Source: Spiroplasma endosymbiont of Nebria brevicollis (GTDB lineage Bacteria; Bacillota_I; Bacilli_A; Mycoplasmatales; VBWQ01). From it: DNA of 64,000 nucleotides. Both the position numbers and the translations under genes were made by a program. Location of the stretch: assembly GCF_964030895.1 (NCBI RefSeq), contig NZ_OZ034986.1:1240001-1304000 (forward strand), read 5' to 3'. Position 1 is the first letter of the stretch. Each line of letters starts with the position of its first letter. The notes under the pieces are model-generated. The model saw only the letters and a program-made list of their open reading frames with translations. It had not been told where the DNA came from and did no database searches. This document shows, piece by piece, positions 44,769 to 56,662 of this stretch.

Positions 44769-45024
44769 ATATTTCACCTCCAATTAGATGAGTTAATGTT
44801 TTAAAAAAATTGATAATATTAAAATTAACTACTGTTAATAATAAATTTCAATAGTAATGCTATCATAAAGTTTAAAAATATAATAGATGGTTATTTAAGA
44901 ATTTATTAATATTATCGGTGTTTTTTATAAAAAATAAGATTGGATAGAGTATAATTTTTAACATAAGAAAAACTATGCTATTTACATAGTGAAACATTTT
45001 GTTTTATACAATTAAAATAAAGTC
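44769..45024. other. Intergenic region
   Basis: AT-rich spacer upstream of mnmG. Several TATAAT-like boxes, but none I can assign. No gene seen. Confidence 0.4.
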
Positions 45025-45153
45025 TTAACTTTCAAATAATTTATTAATTAAATCAAGATGAGTTTTAATTGAGTAAATACTTTTATTTTTTTTATCAAGA
45101 TTTTCAGTAAACTCTAGTTTAATAGCAACACGGTAATTCACATCTTTTTCCAT
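45025..45153 (-). CDS. Small hypothetical protein (42 aa)
   Basis: ATG 45,153 behind AAGAGGA. Charged, with a short helical pattern (KTHLDLINKLFES at the end). Possibly a gene remnant; no relative was recognised. Confidence 0.4.
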   Translation of the reverse strand: MEKDVNYRVAIKLEFTENLDKKNKSIYSIKTHLDLINKLFES

Positions 45154-45695
45154 GATTTTATCCTCTTGTATTCTAAAAATTTTTCATTTAATCCCTATAC
45201 ATAATAATTATATTACTATTTTTATAATTTGCAAATAAGTTTTATTGTTAAATACACTTATTGAGTTTCATTTAAGGGAAAAATATTTTAAATATAAAGG
45301 GTTTTATGGAATAAAAATATTTTTTTAATACATAATTTCTTTTTGCTAATTTTTTACCATCAGAAATTATTTTTCTTGGTTGTAATATTTCATAATTCAT
45401 ATTATTGTCGCTAACCATCTTAGCTCATGCCGATATCGTGTTTTACGACTTCGTTTTTAATTTCGTAGGTGTATTTTACTTTAACGTCAAATTTTTTTCT
45501 ATAATCTTACAACATAGATTTTGAAAAAAGTTAAAAGTTGTGAATTATCCCCCTATCCCTTGTAACAAAAAAATAAATTTTATTTCCAATTTTATATAAA
45601 ATCATGACAAAAACTTAAAAAAATGTATAAATGAATTAGTGTCGTATATTAGATTAATTATCCTAAGAGAAGAAAGGGACGTAGATTAATATTTC
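45154..45695. other. Intergenic decay region
   Basis: No intact gene or RNA gene visible. Only short fragments on both strands, next to the possible cas1 fragment. Confidence 0.45.
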
Positions 45696-45955
45696 ATGAA
45701 AAGCAGTGATTATAAAAAAATCAGAAAAATATCATTAAAACAAAATCAACTTTGTATTACTACTGATAAAAAAGAATCATTATTTAACTTAAGCGATATC
45801 AATTGTATAGTTTTAGAAAATAATTATACTTACGTTACGTTACAACGCAAATTTTAGCTAAGCTAGTTACAAAATGAAATTAAAGATAAATTAATTGAAT
45901 TATTGATTAATTCTAAAACATGAAGGAGAATAATAAAAAAAGATCTAAATAGGTC
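45696..45955 (+). pseudogene. Possible cas1 fragment (type II CRISPR)
   Basis: A 53-residue frame with ISLKQNQLCITTDK, NLSDINCIVLEN resembles the N-terminal beta-strands of type II Cas1. After a stop, another frame gives LLINSKTWRRIIKKDLN, resembling the WxxII(K)xKI(N)Q segment found about 100 residues into Cas1. If correct, most of the gene is deleted. No CRISPR repeats or other cas genes were seen nearby. Weak evidence overall. Confidence 0.35.
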
Positions 45956-45968
45956 TGATCACCTATAA

Positions 45969-47246
45969 TAAAGTAGACACAAAAAAGAACCATTTTGTGG
46001 TAAAACTTTATTGAGAGAGATGTTCATTTTATGCATAAATGATATTCAAAAGAAGAAAAAATAGAAATGTTAAAAAAAGTAGAAGGTTTAGGTTGTATTA
46101 CTGCAAGTAAAATATTAAATGTTGATAAAAGTAGTATTAAAAGATGACGCAAATCTATAAGAACTTTAGGTGAAGATAGTCTTATTCCAGGAAAAGGTAT
46201 CCAATCAAAAGGTAAACGGCAAGGTAGACCTAAAACTCTTGATTTAAATGAAATGACTAAAGAAGAACTAATTCAATATATTGAGGTAATGAATCATCTA
46301 AAAAAGTATTTAGAGATATCGAAAAAGGGAAAGTGCCAGGCGATATCTCAATTACAAACAAAAAATCCAGTTAATTACCTTTGTAAATTATTAAAAGTTT
46401 CAAAATCTGGTTATTATAAATGACTTAACAATGGTATGAAACAGTTTAATAAATGGATTCCATTTATTGCTAATATAATTAAAAGTACATTTTATGCGTT
46501 CAAAGAAATTTATGGTTATAACATGATTTGTTGTTGAATAAAGAAAATTTATAAGTTAAACATACAACCACATATTGTTTATAGGTATATGAAAAATATG
46601 GGTTTAAAATCCAAAATTAGAACAAAGAAGTTTGATTATAGGTTAAAATCTGGCAGTTTAAGATATGATAATTAGACCGTAATTTTGCAACTACTGGTTT
46701 AAATCAAAAATTAGGCACTGATATAACCTATTTACTAACTAATGGTAAAACGTATTATTTATCAATCGTTAAGGATTTTCACAATAATGAAATATTAGAT
46801 TACAAAATAAGTTCAAGTTTAGATATGTCATTTGTAACAAAAAATATTATTCAAGCTTGAGTTAATGTTGGAAAGTATAAAACATGAATTTTACAATCAG
46901 ATCAAGGTTTTCATTATACCAACCCTTCTTATAAAAATATCAATGTCCAGAAGAGAAAATTCTCCAGATAATGGAGCAACAGAATCATGGGTTGGTACTA
47001 TGAAAATTGAATTCTTATATCAGATTCCAAGAAAAAAACGAACTATTGAATGAATTAAAGAAAATTTACCTAAGTATATTTATTTTTACAACAATCATCG
47101 ACCACAACCAAAATTAAAAGGAATGAGTCCAATAGAATATCGATTATCTCATCCCCAAACAAATATTAAGTTTATTCCTATGAAATTAGATTTAATGTAA
47201 CATTTATAATAATAATTATATAAGGTTCTTTTTATTGTCCACTTTA
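45969..47246 (+). mobile_element. Degenerate IS3-family (IS150-type) insertion sequence
   Basis: Ends match as an inverted repeat: TAAAGTAGACAC...AAAAAAGAACC at the left and GGTTCTTTTT...GTCCACTTTA at the right, with few mismatches. OrfA starts at 46,031 with a helix-turn-helix (EKIEMLKKVEG, ITASKILNVDKSSIKRW). OrfB shows KLLKVSKSGYYKW, the DDE integrase core with GTDITYL and SDQGFHY, and a final NHRPQPKLKGMSPIEY. Stops and frame changes (for example near 46,674 and 46,945) make it inactive. Confidence 0.85.
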
Positions 47247-47685
47247 CTTGACAAGTTCATTCTTTTACTCTCCTTACTTTCTCGTAAGGCATATCCTTGT
47301 GGATGACTTCGTCTCCTAGTAAACTAGGCATCATTACTGATGTATATATTATATACCATATACAACGATTATGTCAATATTTTTATCAAACGGTGTTAGA
47401 ATAAACTTGTCGTTATCTTATTTTATTTTACTAAAGAAATAACTAAAACTACTATGGAAACTATTATTGCAATTGAACTTAAAACTCATGTTATAAATGC
47501 TCTTTTTTAAGTATTTTGTTCCTTAATTTTTTCAAGTTGCAAGTTTTGTTGATGTCTAAAATTTTCCTGATAGTGTTTAGTATCTTCCTTTTCTTTCTTT
47601 TTTCGTTCATATTCACCTACTTGTACAGTTGAAGTAGTTATATTTTATACGTCCAATGTGGACTAAAAATACTATTTAATTATCT
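47247..47685. other. Intergenic decay region with a broken membrane-protein frame
   Basis: The minus strand from about 47,650 to 47,425 encodes a charged helical stretch (EYERKKKEKED...), a TAA stop, then a hydrophobic segment (ITWVLSSIAIIVSIVVLVIS) in the same frame, so probably a single-pass membrane protein broken by one stop. Sequence at 47,640-47,662 resembles the phage-transposon end. Confidence 0.4.
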
Positions 47686-48438
47686 CTATTCAAACAAGTT
47701 TCCTAGATTAATATTTAACTTCTCAGATAAATTTTTAATATGATAATGGCTACCAAAATGAACATTAATTAATGAATGTAAAGTTTTAACACCAGCCAAT
47801 GTTTCATTATGATTAAACTTAATCTTATTATTGTGTGCTAAAGCATTTAATTTATTATTAGGATAATTATAAGCTTTCTTGAATAATTTTATTGAACAAA
47901 CGTAAAGAAAATTAGGGCATTCTAATTTATAATGTTGCAATAATGACCTTAAAACATTAATATTATAACTAGCGTTGTGGGCAATGATTATATATTTTTC
48001 TTCAAAAAAAGATGAAACTTTTTCCCAAATATATCTAAAAATAGGAGCGTTTTCCACCTTTTTTTCAGTAATCTTATTAATATGAGAGAATGTAAATTCA
48101 TAAGGATATGGTTTAATAAAAGTTTCATAAGAATCAATAATTTTTCCTTTTTGAACTTTTATAATGGCTAATTGACAGGCACTTGTTTTTTCAATATTTG
48201 CTGTTTCAAAACTTATAAAAACATAAATATGATTATCTACTCCTCATGGGTTGGTACTAAATTGTTTTTTATTATTTAATATTGCTTGTTTGTGGTTTAA
48301 TAACATTGTTTTTGCAAATAAATTAGTATTTTCTGCTTTAAATTTTGGTTTTGCTGCTTTAGTAATAGACAACACGTTTTTTGAATCTTTTTCTTTTTCA
48401 TCTTTAATAATATTACTATCTGGAATTTTTAAAGACAT
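47686..48438 (-). CDS. DnaQ-fold exonuclease-like protein lacking catalytic residues
   Basis: A 250-residue protein, with an N-terminal basic linker of about 65 residues, a TGA-Trp, and a DEDDh-type exonuclease fold. The expected first acidic motif (Asp-Phe-Glu-Thr) reads IYVFISFETAN, with Ser for Asp. HNASYNINVL has Asn where the catalytic Asp should be, and the C-terminal His/Asp pair is replaced (NHNETLAGVKTL). It may be an inactive DNA-end-binding protein, or be under decay. I am sure of the fold, less of the function. Confidence 0.65.
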
Positions 48439-48774
48439 GATAGAATGATATTTCCTTTCTATAATAATTTAAACTATAAATTTCTTTGTTCATACGGATA
48501 AATTATAGCATCTAAGATACAAACAAAAACAAAATTAATTAATAATTTTATAGTAAAATATTTATACATTATAGAGTGTTATTTATTTAAAATAAAAAAG
48601 GAAATCCAATATCTAAATTGTGATTCCTCCTACAAGCATGAACTAATATTTCAAATCTTTTTCATCTTATCTACTGCTTACTTGGGGTGTAGTCTAGTTT
48701 TATTAGAAATCAGAATTTTTATCTCTTTCTAAATGCATTAAAATCATGTTACCAATGTTAGACATAATCTTAGA
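48439..48774. other. Intergenic region
   Basis: No gene seen. AT-rich with a possible -10 (TATAGT-like) upstream of the exonuclease-like gene on the minus strand. Confidence 0.4.
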
Positions 48775-49683
48775 TTATCAATATCTAAGTGTCATAAACT
48801 CACTGCCTTTTTGTCTAACATTTTTAATAAAATCAGGTCAAGTTTTATTTTTAATAATTAGTTTTATAAAGTCTTTAAAATTAATATTGTTATCACTAAA
48901 CATGAAAGAACTAAGAGATGATTGATTACTAATAGGAAAAATAACGTCTTTTTGTTTAGGAAAAATTTGAACAATAATATTTCTTAAATTCTGATATAGT
49001 TCTTTACTCTTTTTATCAGACATTCTAATGGCGCTAACCTTCATGTAAACGTTATCATCATCATAATCGCAGTCAGTACTATATGTTTGTTTGCCCATGC
49101 AAACAGCAGGGACAATCTTACGTGAAAAGTAGTCTAAATCATAAAACATATTATTTAATTGCTCATTATCATATTTAGTAAAAATAGATTTTAAAATTTC
49201 TTCTTGACTTTCAACATAGTTAATCATTGGTTCATAAACTATGAGCATTAAAAAATTTGCTAGTTCATATGACTCTAAGTTTTTTAATTTAAAATTATAA
49301 TTTATTATTTCAACTGGAAGTTGAACAGGGTCTTGTAAAATTTCAATAGCGAACTTACTGTAAAAAATATTGCCTTCAATAATTCTAATTAAATTAGAAA
49401 GTAAGAAATATATAGTATTAAGTTTTTCTTGGTCTTTACTTCAAGCAAAGTCATATTTTAATATAAGTTTTTCCATTTCAAAACGACCTTGATAAAATTC
49501 TTTGCTATAAATAACATTGATAGCATAGTTTAAATAAGTATAACTATTATAAAAACCAATCATGTCACCAGAAATAGTATCTGTTACTTCATATTCTTTA
49601 ATGGGCTTAACAGTAATAAAGTTAGTGAAATCTTTAATTGCCATTTTTAGGTTGTATAGAAATACATTATTAGTTTCTTTCAT
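48775..49683 (-). CDS. Hypothetical protein (302 aa), possibly 5'-frameshifted
   Basis: A soluble, mostly helical protein with Asp/Tyr-rich segments (STDCDYDDDNVY) and two TGA-Trp codons. No ribosome site precedes its first ATG at 49,683. The frame just upstream (49,682-49,895) has an AAAAGGA site and fits as the missing first 70 residues if one base is inserted. Probably one gene of about 370 residues. Family not recognised. Confidence 0.5.
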
Positions 49684-49895
49684 CCAAGTGCTTGTTCATA
49701 ATCAGTTGACAAATATCTTTCTAAATTTATAGCAATTTTCCTCATACGAGTTTTCAGTTCTGACTTGTCTCATGTTTTATCTATAATGTCATTAATAAAA
49801 TTATCAACCTTAAACAAAGAATATACGGCTCTAATGCTCAAAGCCAAATCTTGAATTAACTGGTAATTATACCTGTTTTTAAGTAGTTCGGGCAT
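49684..49895 (-). pseudogene. 5' part of the same hypothetical gene, in another frame
   Basis: Starts MPELLKNRYNYQLIQD behind AAAAGGA and stays open to the point where the frame at 49,683 takes over, indicating a single-base change between the two. Confidence 0.45.
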
Positions 49896-50042
49896 ACATT
49901 TTTCCTTTTAAATCTCATTAATAAAATTAAAAAATAAATAAAATTATTAATAATATTTTATCATTATTTAACCTCCTTTCTGCATATAAAAAACAATGAA
50001 ATAAATCAAAAAATTAGTTATTAGAATAATTAACATCACTTT
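49896..50042. other. Intergenic spacer
   Basis: AT-rich, no gene seen. Confidence 0.4.
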
Positions 50043-50290
50043 AGTTTAGCAAATTCTTTGCCACAATCAAATGTAATGGTTTTAACTGTTCCACTTGGCA
50101 AACTGGCGATAAAGTTTATTAAGCTTTGTGTTCTATATCTTCACTTTTATGTGTCTTAGTAAATAAAGGAATTGATGATGTTACTAAATATATTCACTTT
50201 TTCAATAATAAACGAATTTGTAGTAAATTTAACGTTCCGTCAATGAATCAATTTAGAGTACAATAATAATGTCTCATTTTAGGGCGCAAG
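50043..50290 (-). pseudogene. IS30-family transposase fragment
   Basis: A short decayed piece with IASLPSGTVKTITFDCGKEF, typical of the IS30 catalytic core (TFDxGxEF). Stops and frame changes, and no ends recognisable. Lies just upstream of the lipoprotein gene. Confidence 0.6.
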
Positions 50291-50405
50291 AATAATTCTA
50301 ACTTTTCAAAATTACTTTTTGCTTTTTCATCAAAAATAAGTTACAATTCCTATTGAATATTTAATTATTATAAATAATTTCTTAATGTAAGGAGCATAAA
50401 AATAA

Positions 50406-51224
50406 ATGCGTAAAATAATTAGTCTTTTTTCAGCAGTTGGGTTACTTGCTACTTCAAGTAGTACTATAGTTGCCTGTGGTGTTGGAGATGGTACTCAAAT
50501 TAAGGTTAATCTTATTAATGAACCAAAAAAACAAGTTTCCAATGAAGATCCATTAACAAACTATGTTTATAACGATAACTATATTTTTGAAAAACCAAAT
50601 GGAATATATGCCGCCTTAGAAACATACCAACAATTAGCAGCAGATAAACTTAGAATTGATGAAAAAATGTTAAAAACACCTGGTGTTGCCGAAGAATTTT
50701 ATAATAGCAAGAACTATAAATCAGGACATTTTGATAGTTTTGAATATAACAATTATTTAGGTGGAAATAAATTAGTCCATCCATTTACTTTTGCTGATAA
50801 AAGTGGTGCACCAATTGCTGCACAATTAGTTGATAATGACATAAAGAAACCACAATTTGTCTACTGATTCGTTACTTTTAATTCAGCAGCACAAGCAAAT
50901 GTTGCACCAACTGATCCAAACGCTGTTACTAGTATCATAGCACCAACAATGGATAAATTTACAAGTGATAATCAAAAAATTCTTCGTCAAGGATGAATTC
51001 ACTTAGATTTAACAATGGGTAACTTTAGAATTGATTTTAATATTAGAATTGATTTTGATTTTGTTTTATATTCAGATAAAAATAGTCAAAAAATAGTTCG
51101 CATGGATCCAGATACTATTCAATATTCATTAGGGCATGTTGATTTTTATCATCCAGAATGAACATTTGATGACTATAATGGTAAAGCAGGTCGCATTAGC
51201 GATATGGTTATTTCTAAAAATTAA
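50406..51224 (+). CDS. Surface lipoprotein of unknown function (272 aa)
   Basis: Signal peptide with lipobox TIVACG (Cys at about residue 24). The mature protein is rich in aromatic and acidic residues and has no recognised domain, as is common for Spiroplasma lipoproteins. TAAGGAG lies 10 bases before the ATG. Adjacent to rlmH (2-base gap), so the two may share a transcript. Confidence 0.75.
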
Positions 51225-51225
51225 A

Positions 51226-51703
51226 ATGTTAAGTATTAGAATTATTTGTGTTGGTGATTTATCACAACAATATTGACGATTAGCTGCCAATGATTATTTA
51301 ACAAGAGTTAAAAAACAAGCAAATATTATTATTCAAAATATAAAAGAATCTAAACTAAACTTAATTTCTTCTAATATTAATATTGAACCAAATAAAATCA
51401 TTGAATATTTAGATAAAAATATTGATTATCAATGAATGCTATTAGATTTAACTGGAAATCTTGTAACAAGTGAACAACTTGCACAAATCATTGTTAAAAA
51501 TCAAAATTATCAACAAGGTAAAATTGGTTTTATCATTGGCGGTAGTAATGGTGTTAACCAAGAATTAAAAACTAATTCTAAATTAATTAAAATTGCATTT
51601 GGAAAAATCACTTTACCACATCAATTGTGTTATGTAGTATTGTTAGAACAAATATTATTGTTCGTTACAAATTATTAATAATCAACCCTATCATAAGTAA
51701 AAG
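51226..51703 (+). pseudogene. rlmH: RlmH, 23S rRNA pseudouridine-1915 methyltransferase, C-terminal frameshift
   Basis: A SPOUT-family rRNA methyltransferase with the family core LDLTGN, the knot region GKIGFIIGGSNG and the LPHQL segment. The usual C-terminus, ending in Tyr-His-Lys, appears in another frame (NQPYHK, ending at 51,703). One extra T near 51,655 disrupts it, so the gene as read ends early at 51,678. As RlmH is usually kept, this may be a sequencing indel. Confidence 0.75.
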
Positions 51704-51717
51704 CGCAGGTGAAAGCT

Positions 51718-52389
51718 ATGTATAATAAAACTTTATTTGTTGATACATCATGAATGAGTCTTTTTCAAAATGAAAATAATCAATTATATTTTCCAAAATT
51801 ATTAAAAGACATTAAAAATGAATATCAAACTTACACTTGTTTTCCCATGTGAGAAGAAATTTTTACTGCTTTTAAACTAACCCCTTTAGAAACAGTAAAG
51901 GTAGTTATTTTAGGACAAGATCCATATCATCAGCCACAACAAGCTCATGGTTTAGCCTTTAGTGTAAAAGATAAAACCCCTTTACCGCCAAGTTTAAAAA
52001 ATATTTTTCAAGAATTAAAAAATGATTTAAATATTGAAAAGGGTAATAATGGCAATTTAACAAGTTGGGCTAAACAAGGTGTACTTTTATTAAATACAAC
52101 TTTAACAGTTAGACAAGGTCAACCAAATAGTCATTTACAATATGGATGAACAATATTTACTGATCATGTTTTATCATTTTTAAATCTGAATTGTTCTAAT
52201 TTGGTTTTTATTCTATGAGGTAAAAATGCTCGTAGTAAAAAAATATTAATTAATACTGCTAAACATTATATTATTGAGAGTGTTCACCCCTCACCTTTAA
52301 GCGCATATGGAGGATTCTTTAATTCTAAGCCTTTCAGTAAAACAAATAATTGATTAATATCAAAATCTAATTTACCTATATTATGATAA
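51718..52389 (+). CDS. ung: Uracil-DNA glycosylase
   Basis: A 223-residue family-1 enzyme that removes uracil from DNA. The catalytic motif [17 protein letters not shown] is at about residues 65-82, with LLLNTTLTV next and [11 protein letters not shown] near the C-terminus, all family signatures. TGA codons are Trp. The start follows CAGGTG. Base-excision repair in the cytoplasm. Confidence 0.95.
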
Positions 52390-52501
52390 AAATATCTTTT
52401 TGCTAATATTATTTGTGTGTAAATGAACAAACAATGTTATGATATATTTGTTAAAATTAATCTAACTTTTAAATAATAATATGGGAATGGTGGTTATTTA
52501 A

Positions 52502-53446
52502 ATGCCAAATAATTTAATAATAAATAACTTAGTTTCCAAAACAGCAATAGAAACACTACCTTTGTTTAGTAAAAACACTGCTATTTATTTAATTATTGCC
52601 TTGGGCGCTACAATGTTATCCTATATTTTAATAAATAGTTTCTGAAAATTATTTAAAAAAGATAAGTATAAAGGTGTTCGTTTTACTACTAAAAATATTG
52701 CCTATATTACAATGCTGTCTTCAGTATCTGTAGTAGCTACTATTATTATTTCTATTACTATTCCACTTACTGTTTTGCCTCCTATTAGGATTGCCATTGA
52801 AGGGTTAATGATTAAGATTACTGGTTATCTTTTTGGTCCTGTCATCGGGATTATTTGTGCTGCAGTAACTGATATTTTAGTAACTTTATTTGTCCCATCT
52901 TATATTAGTCCAGTCTACATGTTTTGTATTGTTTTCACTGGATTTTTAGCTGGTATCGCTGGCATTTTAAATGTTAAACTGAAAAATTATCCATGAATTA
53001 TCTTTATTTTAATTAATATTTTTATTTTATTATTTGCTGGTGGTGGAGCTTATATTGTTTTATGTGGTGACCAATCTTCATATTCTGTTTCAGGTATGAA
53101 CTTTAATAAATATGCTACTGCTTGCATTATTGGTGGTGGTGGTGCCTTTGCGTTATTAAGTATTTATAGTGTTTTATTTTATTACTTATGGAAAAGACAG
53201 TCTGAAAGAATTAAAGAAATATTACCAATTATCTTGTTAGCAGTTGTAGCAGAATATGTAATTACTGTACTAATTGCTTCATATGCTGATATGACATTAT
53301 TTAGTTCTAATGTCAAAGAATATGGTTTAACAGCAATGGCGCGAATTATTATGGCACCATTTAAAATTATTGTTAACTCAATTATTATTTACATTACATG
53401 AAGAACAGTAAGTCCATTAATTAATATTGATAATAATAATTATTAA
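52502..53446 (+). CDS. ECF transporter S component, substrate-binding membrane protein
   Basis: A 314-residue membrane protein with about seven hydrophobic segments. PPIRIAIEGLMIKITGYLFGPVIGI near residue 95 is typical of energy-coupling-factor S components (vitamin uptake). It is next to folC, and a second S component lies just beyond, suggesting folate or a related vitamin as substrate. The ATPases and T component are not in this window. Confidence 0.7.
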
Positions 53447-53464
53447 ATTAGATGTTGGTTAACT

Positions 53465-54577
53465 ATGAATGATGAATTTTTAGAAGATATATATAAATAT
53501 CCAGGAACTGAGAGTTTAACTAAATTAAAGTTACTTTCCCCTAAATATTTAAATAATAATATTAAATATATTCAAGTAACAGGAACTAATGGTAAAGGTT
53601 CTGTTTCGAGAATGATTCATGCTGTATTATGACAAACTAGTAATATTAAAGTTGGTCTTTTTACTTCACCACATATTACTGTGATAAACGAAAGAATTAT
53701 TATTAATGATACTATGATTAGTAATCACGATTTAATTCGCATTAAAAATCTAATTAATGATGATATTGAGCATTATCAATTAGGTTTTTTTGCCATTTTG
53801 ACATTAATTGCTTTAATTTATTTTCAAGAACAAAAAGTAAAATGAGCAATAATTGAAGTAGGAATTGGTGGCAGATACGACACTACTAGTGTTATTGATG
53901 CTACATATGCTGTTATTACTTCGATTGGTAAAGACCACCAAGAAATATTAGGTAGTACATTAAAAAAGATTTTACATCAAAAAATTGGAATTGTTAAACC
54001 AAGCACCAAGATTCTATTTGTGTCAGGAAATTTAAATAGTAATTTAAAATATGAAATTTGCAAACAAGGATATCAACCGTGTTATTCGTCAAAATTAATC
54101 AATCAAACCTATTATGAAGAAAATAAATCGTTAGCATTAACTGTTATTAAAAATGCTTTTCCTAACATTGCTATTGTTAGTGCTAGTTTTATTATTAAAA
54201 ATCTTAAAATTAAATTTCGTTTCGAAAAATATGAGATTGATAATAAAATAGTTTATTTTGATGCGGCTCACAATCGTGAAGGTATTAATGCTTTAGTCAA
54301 AACTTTAAAAATTAACAATATCGTTCCTGATGAGATTATATTTTCTTGTTTAAAAAATAAGTACCCTAATCAATTAATTCTTCTTTTAAAAAAAATCTCT
54401 AATAATATCATTATTTGTCAAAATAGTCATGTACAAAGTATTAATGCAATCCAATTTGCTTATGAGAATATGATAAAAAATAGTAAAAATAAAATTATTT
54501 TAATTACAGGTTCTTGTTATTTTTTAGCAGATGTTTATAATTATTTATGCAGAATAGATGTTTTGAATAAATATTAA
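53465..54577 (+). CDS. folC: Folylpolyglutamate synthase / dihydrofolate synthase family
   Basis: A 370-residue Mur ligase-type enzyme that adds glutamates to folate so that it is retained in the cell. TGTNGKGSV near residue 40 is the ATP-binding loop. GIGGRYDTTSV (about residue 138) and DAAHNREG (about residue 270) are family motifs. Flanked by two ECF vitamin-uptake S components, so the cluster probably imports and traps folate. Confidence 0.92.
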
Positions 54578-54598
54578 AAAAGGTAGGTAAAGTAAATA

Positions 54599-55285
54599 AT
54601 GGTATTAGTATTAATTAATGCAATAAGTGGAATGTTGATTTTGTGCACCTTTGCTTTAATTGCTATTTTAGATCTTAAAAATAATAAAATTAAATTAAAA
54701 CAAATTAATTTAATTTGTTTAAGTGGCATGTTAGTTTCATTAGCTGTTATTTTAAATTTTATTAGTGGTGCTGTTTTAAGCACTATTTTACCATTTAAAA
54801 TTTTTGAAATTAAAATTGGTGACTTTGTACTAGTATTAATCGGTTTTTTTTGTGGTGGCATGTTAGGATTTATTAGTGGTATTGCCTCTGACTTTTTAGG
54901 TCTTCTTTTTGCTGGTAATGCTACACCTGCTTTATTCTTTACTTTTACTAGTATTTTATGATGTGTACTACCATATTATATTGTTACTATTTTAAGTAAA
55001 ATATACTATCGTAAATGAACAATTTATTGTTATTTACCATTTGCTTATGGTCTTACTTCTTTGTTAATTACTAGTACCGACCCTATTATTTTAGGTGAAA
55101 TGTATGCAATGCCAATATTACCAATGTATTTTTTAAGAGTTATAAAATATCCTATTAATTTAGTTGTGAATGCAACTTTAATTATAAGTTGTTATAAATC
55201 ATTAAATTTACAACACCAATTTCAAAATCGTCAATTTGCTACTAATCCTCAAACTTTAGAATCTAATATAATAGATAATAATTAA
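54599..55285 (+). CDS. FolT-like ECF transporter S component
   Basis: A 228-residue membrane protein with about six hydrophobic segments. LPFKIFEIKIGDFVLVLIGF, GMLGFISGIASDFLG matches the substrate-binding region of folate-type S components. Its position after folC supports folate. TGA codons are Trp. GGTAGG precedes the start. Confidence 0.75.
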
Positions 55286-55315
55286 TACTAATCTATTAAG
55301 GAGCGAAAATACAAT

Positions 55316-56650
55316 ATGATTAAAGTTTATGATAGTTTTTCACAAACATTAAAACCACTAGTAACTAATGATAACCAAGTTAATATATATTTATGTGGTC
55401 CTACCGTTTACAATTATGTACATATTGGTAACGTTCGTGGTGTGATTGTCATGGATGTTTTACATCGTCTATTAATTCATCAAAAATATCAAGTTAATTA
55501 TGTTCATAACATCACTGATATTGATGATAAAATTATTAATCAAGCAGAATTATTAAAAACTACAGAATCACAATTATCTAGTAAGTATAGTAGCGCTTAT
55601 TTGCATGACTTAAAAACATTAAATATTATGTTGCCTAATAGTTTGCCAAAGGTAAGCCAATATATAGACAGCATTATTAAGTTTATTGAACAATTAATAA
55701 TTAAGGACTATGCATATGTTACTAATAATGATGTTTATTTTAAAGTTAATAAAATTAAAGATTATGGTTCACTAGCACATAAAAAAATTATTGATTTAAT
55801 TCCTAATTTTCGCGTTAAAAATCAAAATCCTATTAAAGCTGATGTCTTAGATTTTGTATTATGAAAAGCAACAACTATTGGTATGAATTGAAATAGTCCT
55901 TGAGGCAAAGGTCGTCCTGGTTGACATACAGAATGTACTGCTTTTATTGAAACTATATTTAACGGAAAAACGATTGATTTACACGGTGGTGGTATTGATT
56001 TAAAATTTCCTCATCATGAAAATGAACGTGCTCAATTTATGGGATATCATAATCAAGAACTAGCAAATATTTGATGACACAATGGTCATGTTAATATTGT
56101 CAATGTGAAAATGTCAAAATCATTAAACAATTTTGTTTTAGTAAAAGATTTTTGTCAACAATATCATCCTCATATTTTACGTTACTTAATTTTAAATCGT
56201 GACCATCAACAACCCATAGATTTTAATGATGAAACTATTATTAATGGACTATCCTCAATGAAGAAATATGAACAACTATTAAAACAATGAACATATCAAT
56301 TATTCATCAATAACATTAAGACAAATAAAAAACATCATAAACCGCATTATGACCAAGTCATTATGTTTTTATCAAATAATATTGATACAACTAATACTAT
56401 AACTTGGCTAGAAACTATGGTTAAACAAATCAATGAAGCAATGGTTAAAAAAGAATTTAGTGAAATCAATCAAAATATTTTTTATACCTTTACTTTCACT
56501 CTAAAAATCTTAGGATTTGATTTTAAATTTGGCAACTATACACCAGAAATTAAAACACAAATTAAATTATGAGAACAATTAAAATCACAAAAAGATTATC
56601 AAGCAGCCGATAAAATTCGAGAACAACTACAAAGTCTTAACATTATCTAA
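55316..56650 (+). CDS. cysS: Cysteinyl-tRNA synthetase
   Basis: A 444-residue class I synthetase. [15 protein letters not shown] near residue 28 gives the zinc Cys and HIGN motif, and KMSKSLNN (about residue 265) is the KMSKS loop. GWHTECTA and HHENERAQ are family features. It charges tRNA-Cys. GGAGCG precedes ATG 55,316. Confidence 0.95.
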
Positions 56651-56662
56651 GGAGTAAAAAAT

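Noticed and set aside
54574-54861. Minus-strand frame over the FolT-like gene
   Set aside because: The antisense frame lacks a ribosome site, and the sense strand has S-component motifs.
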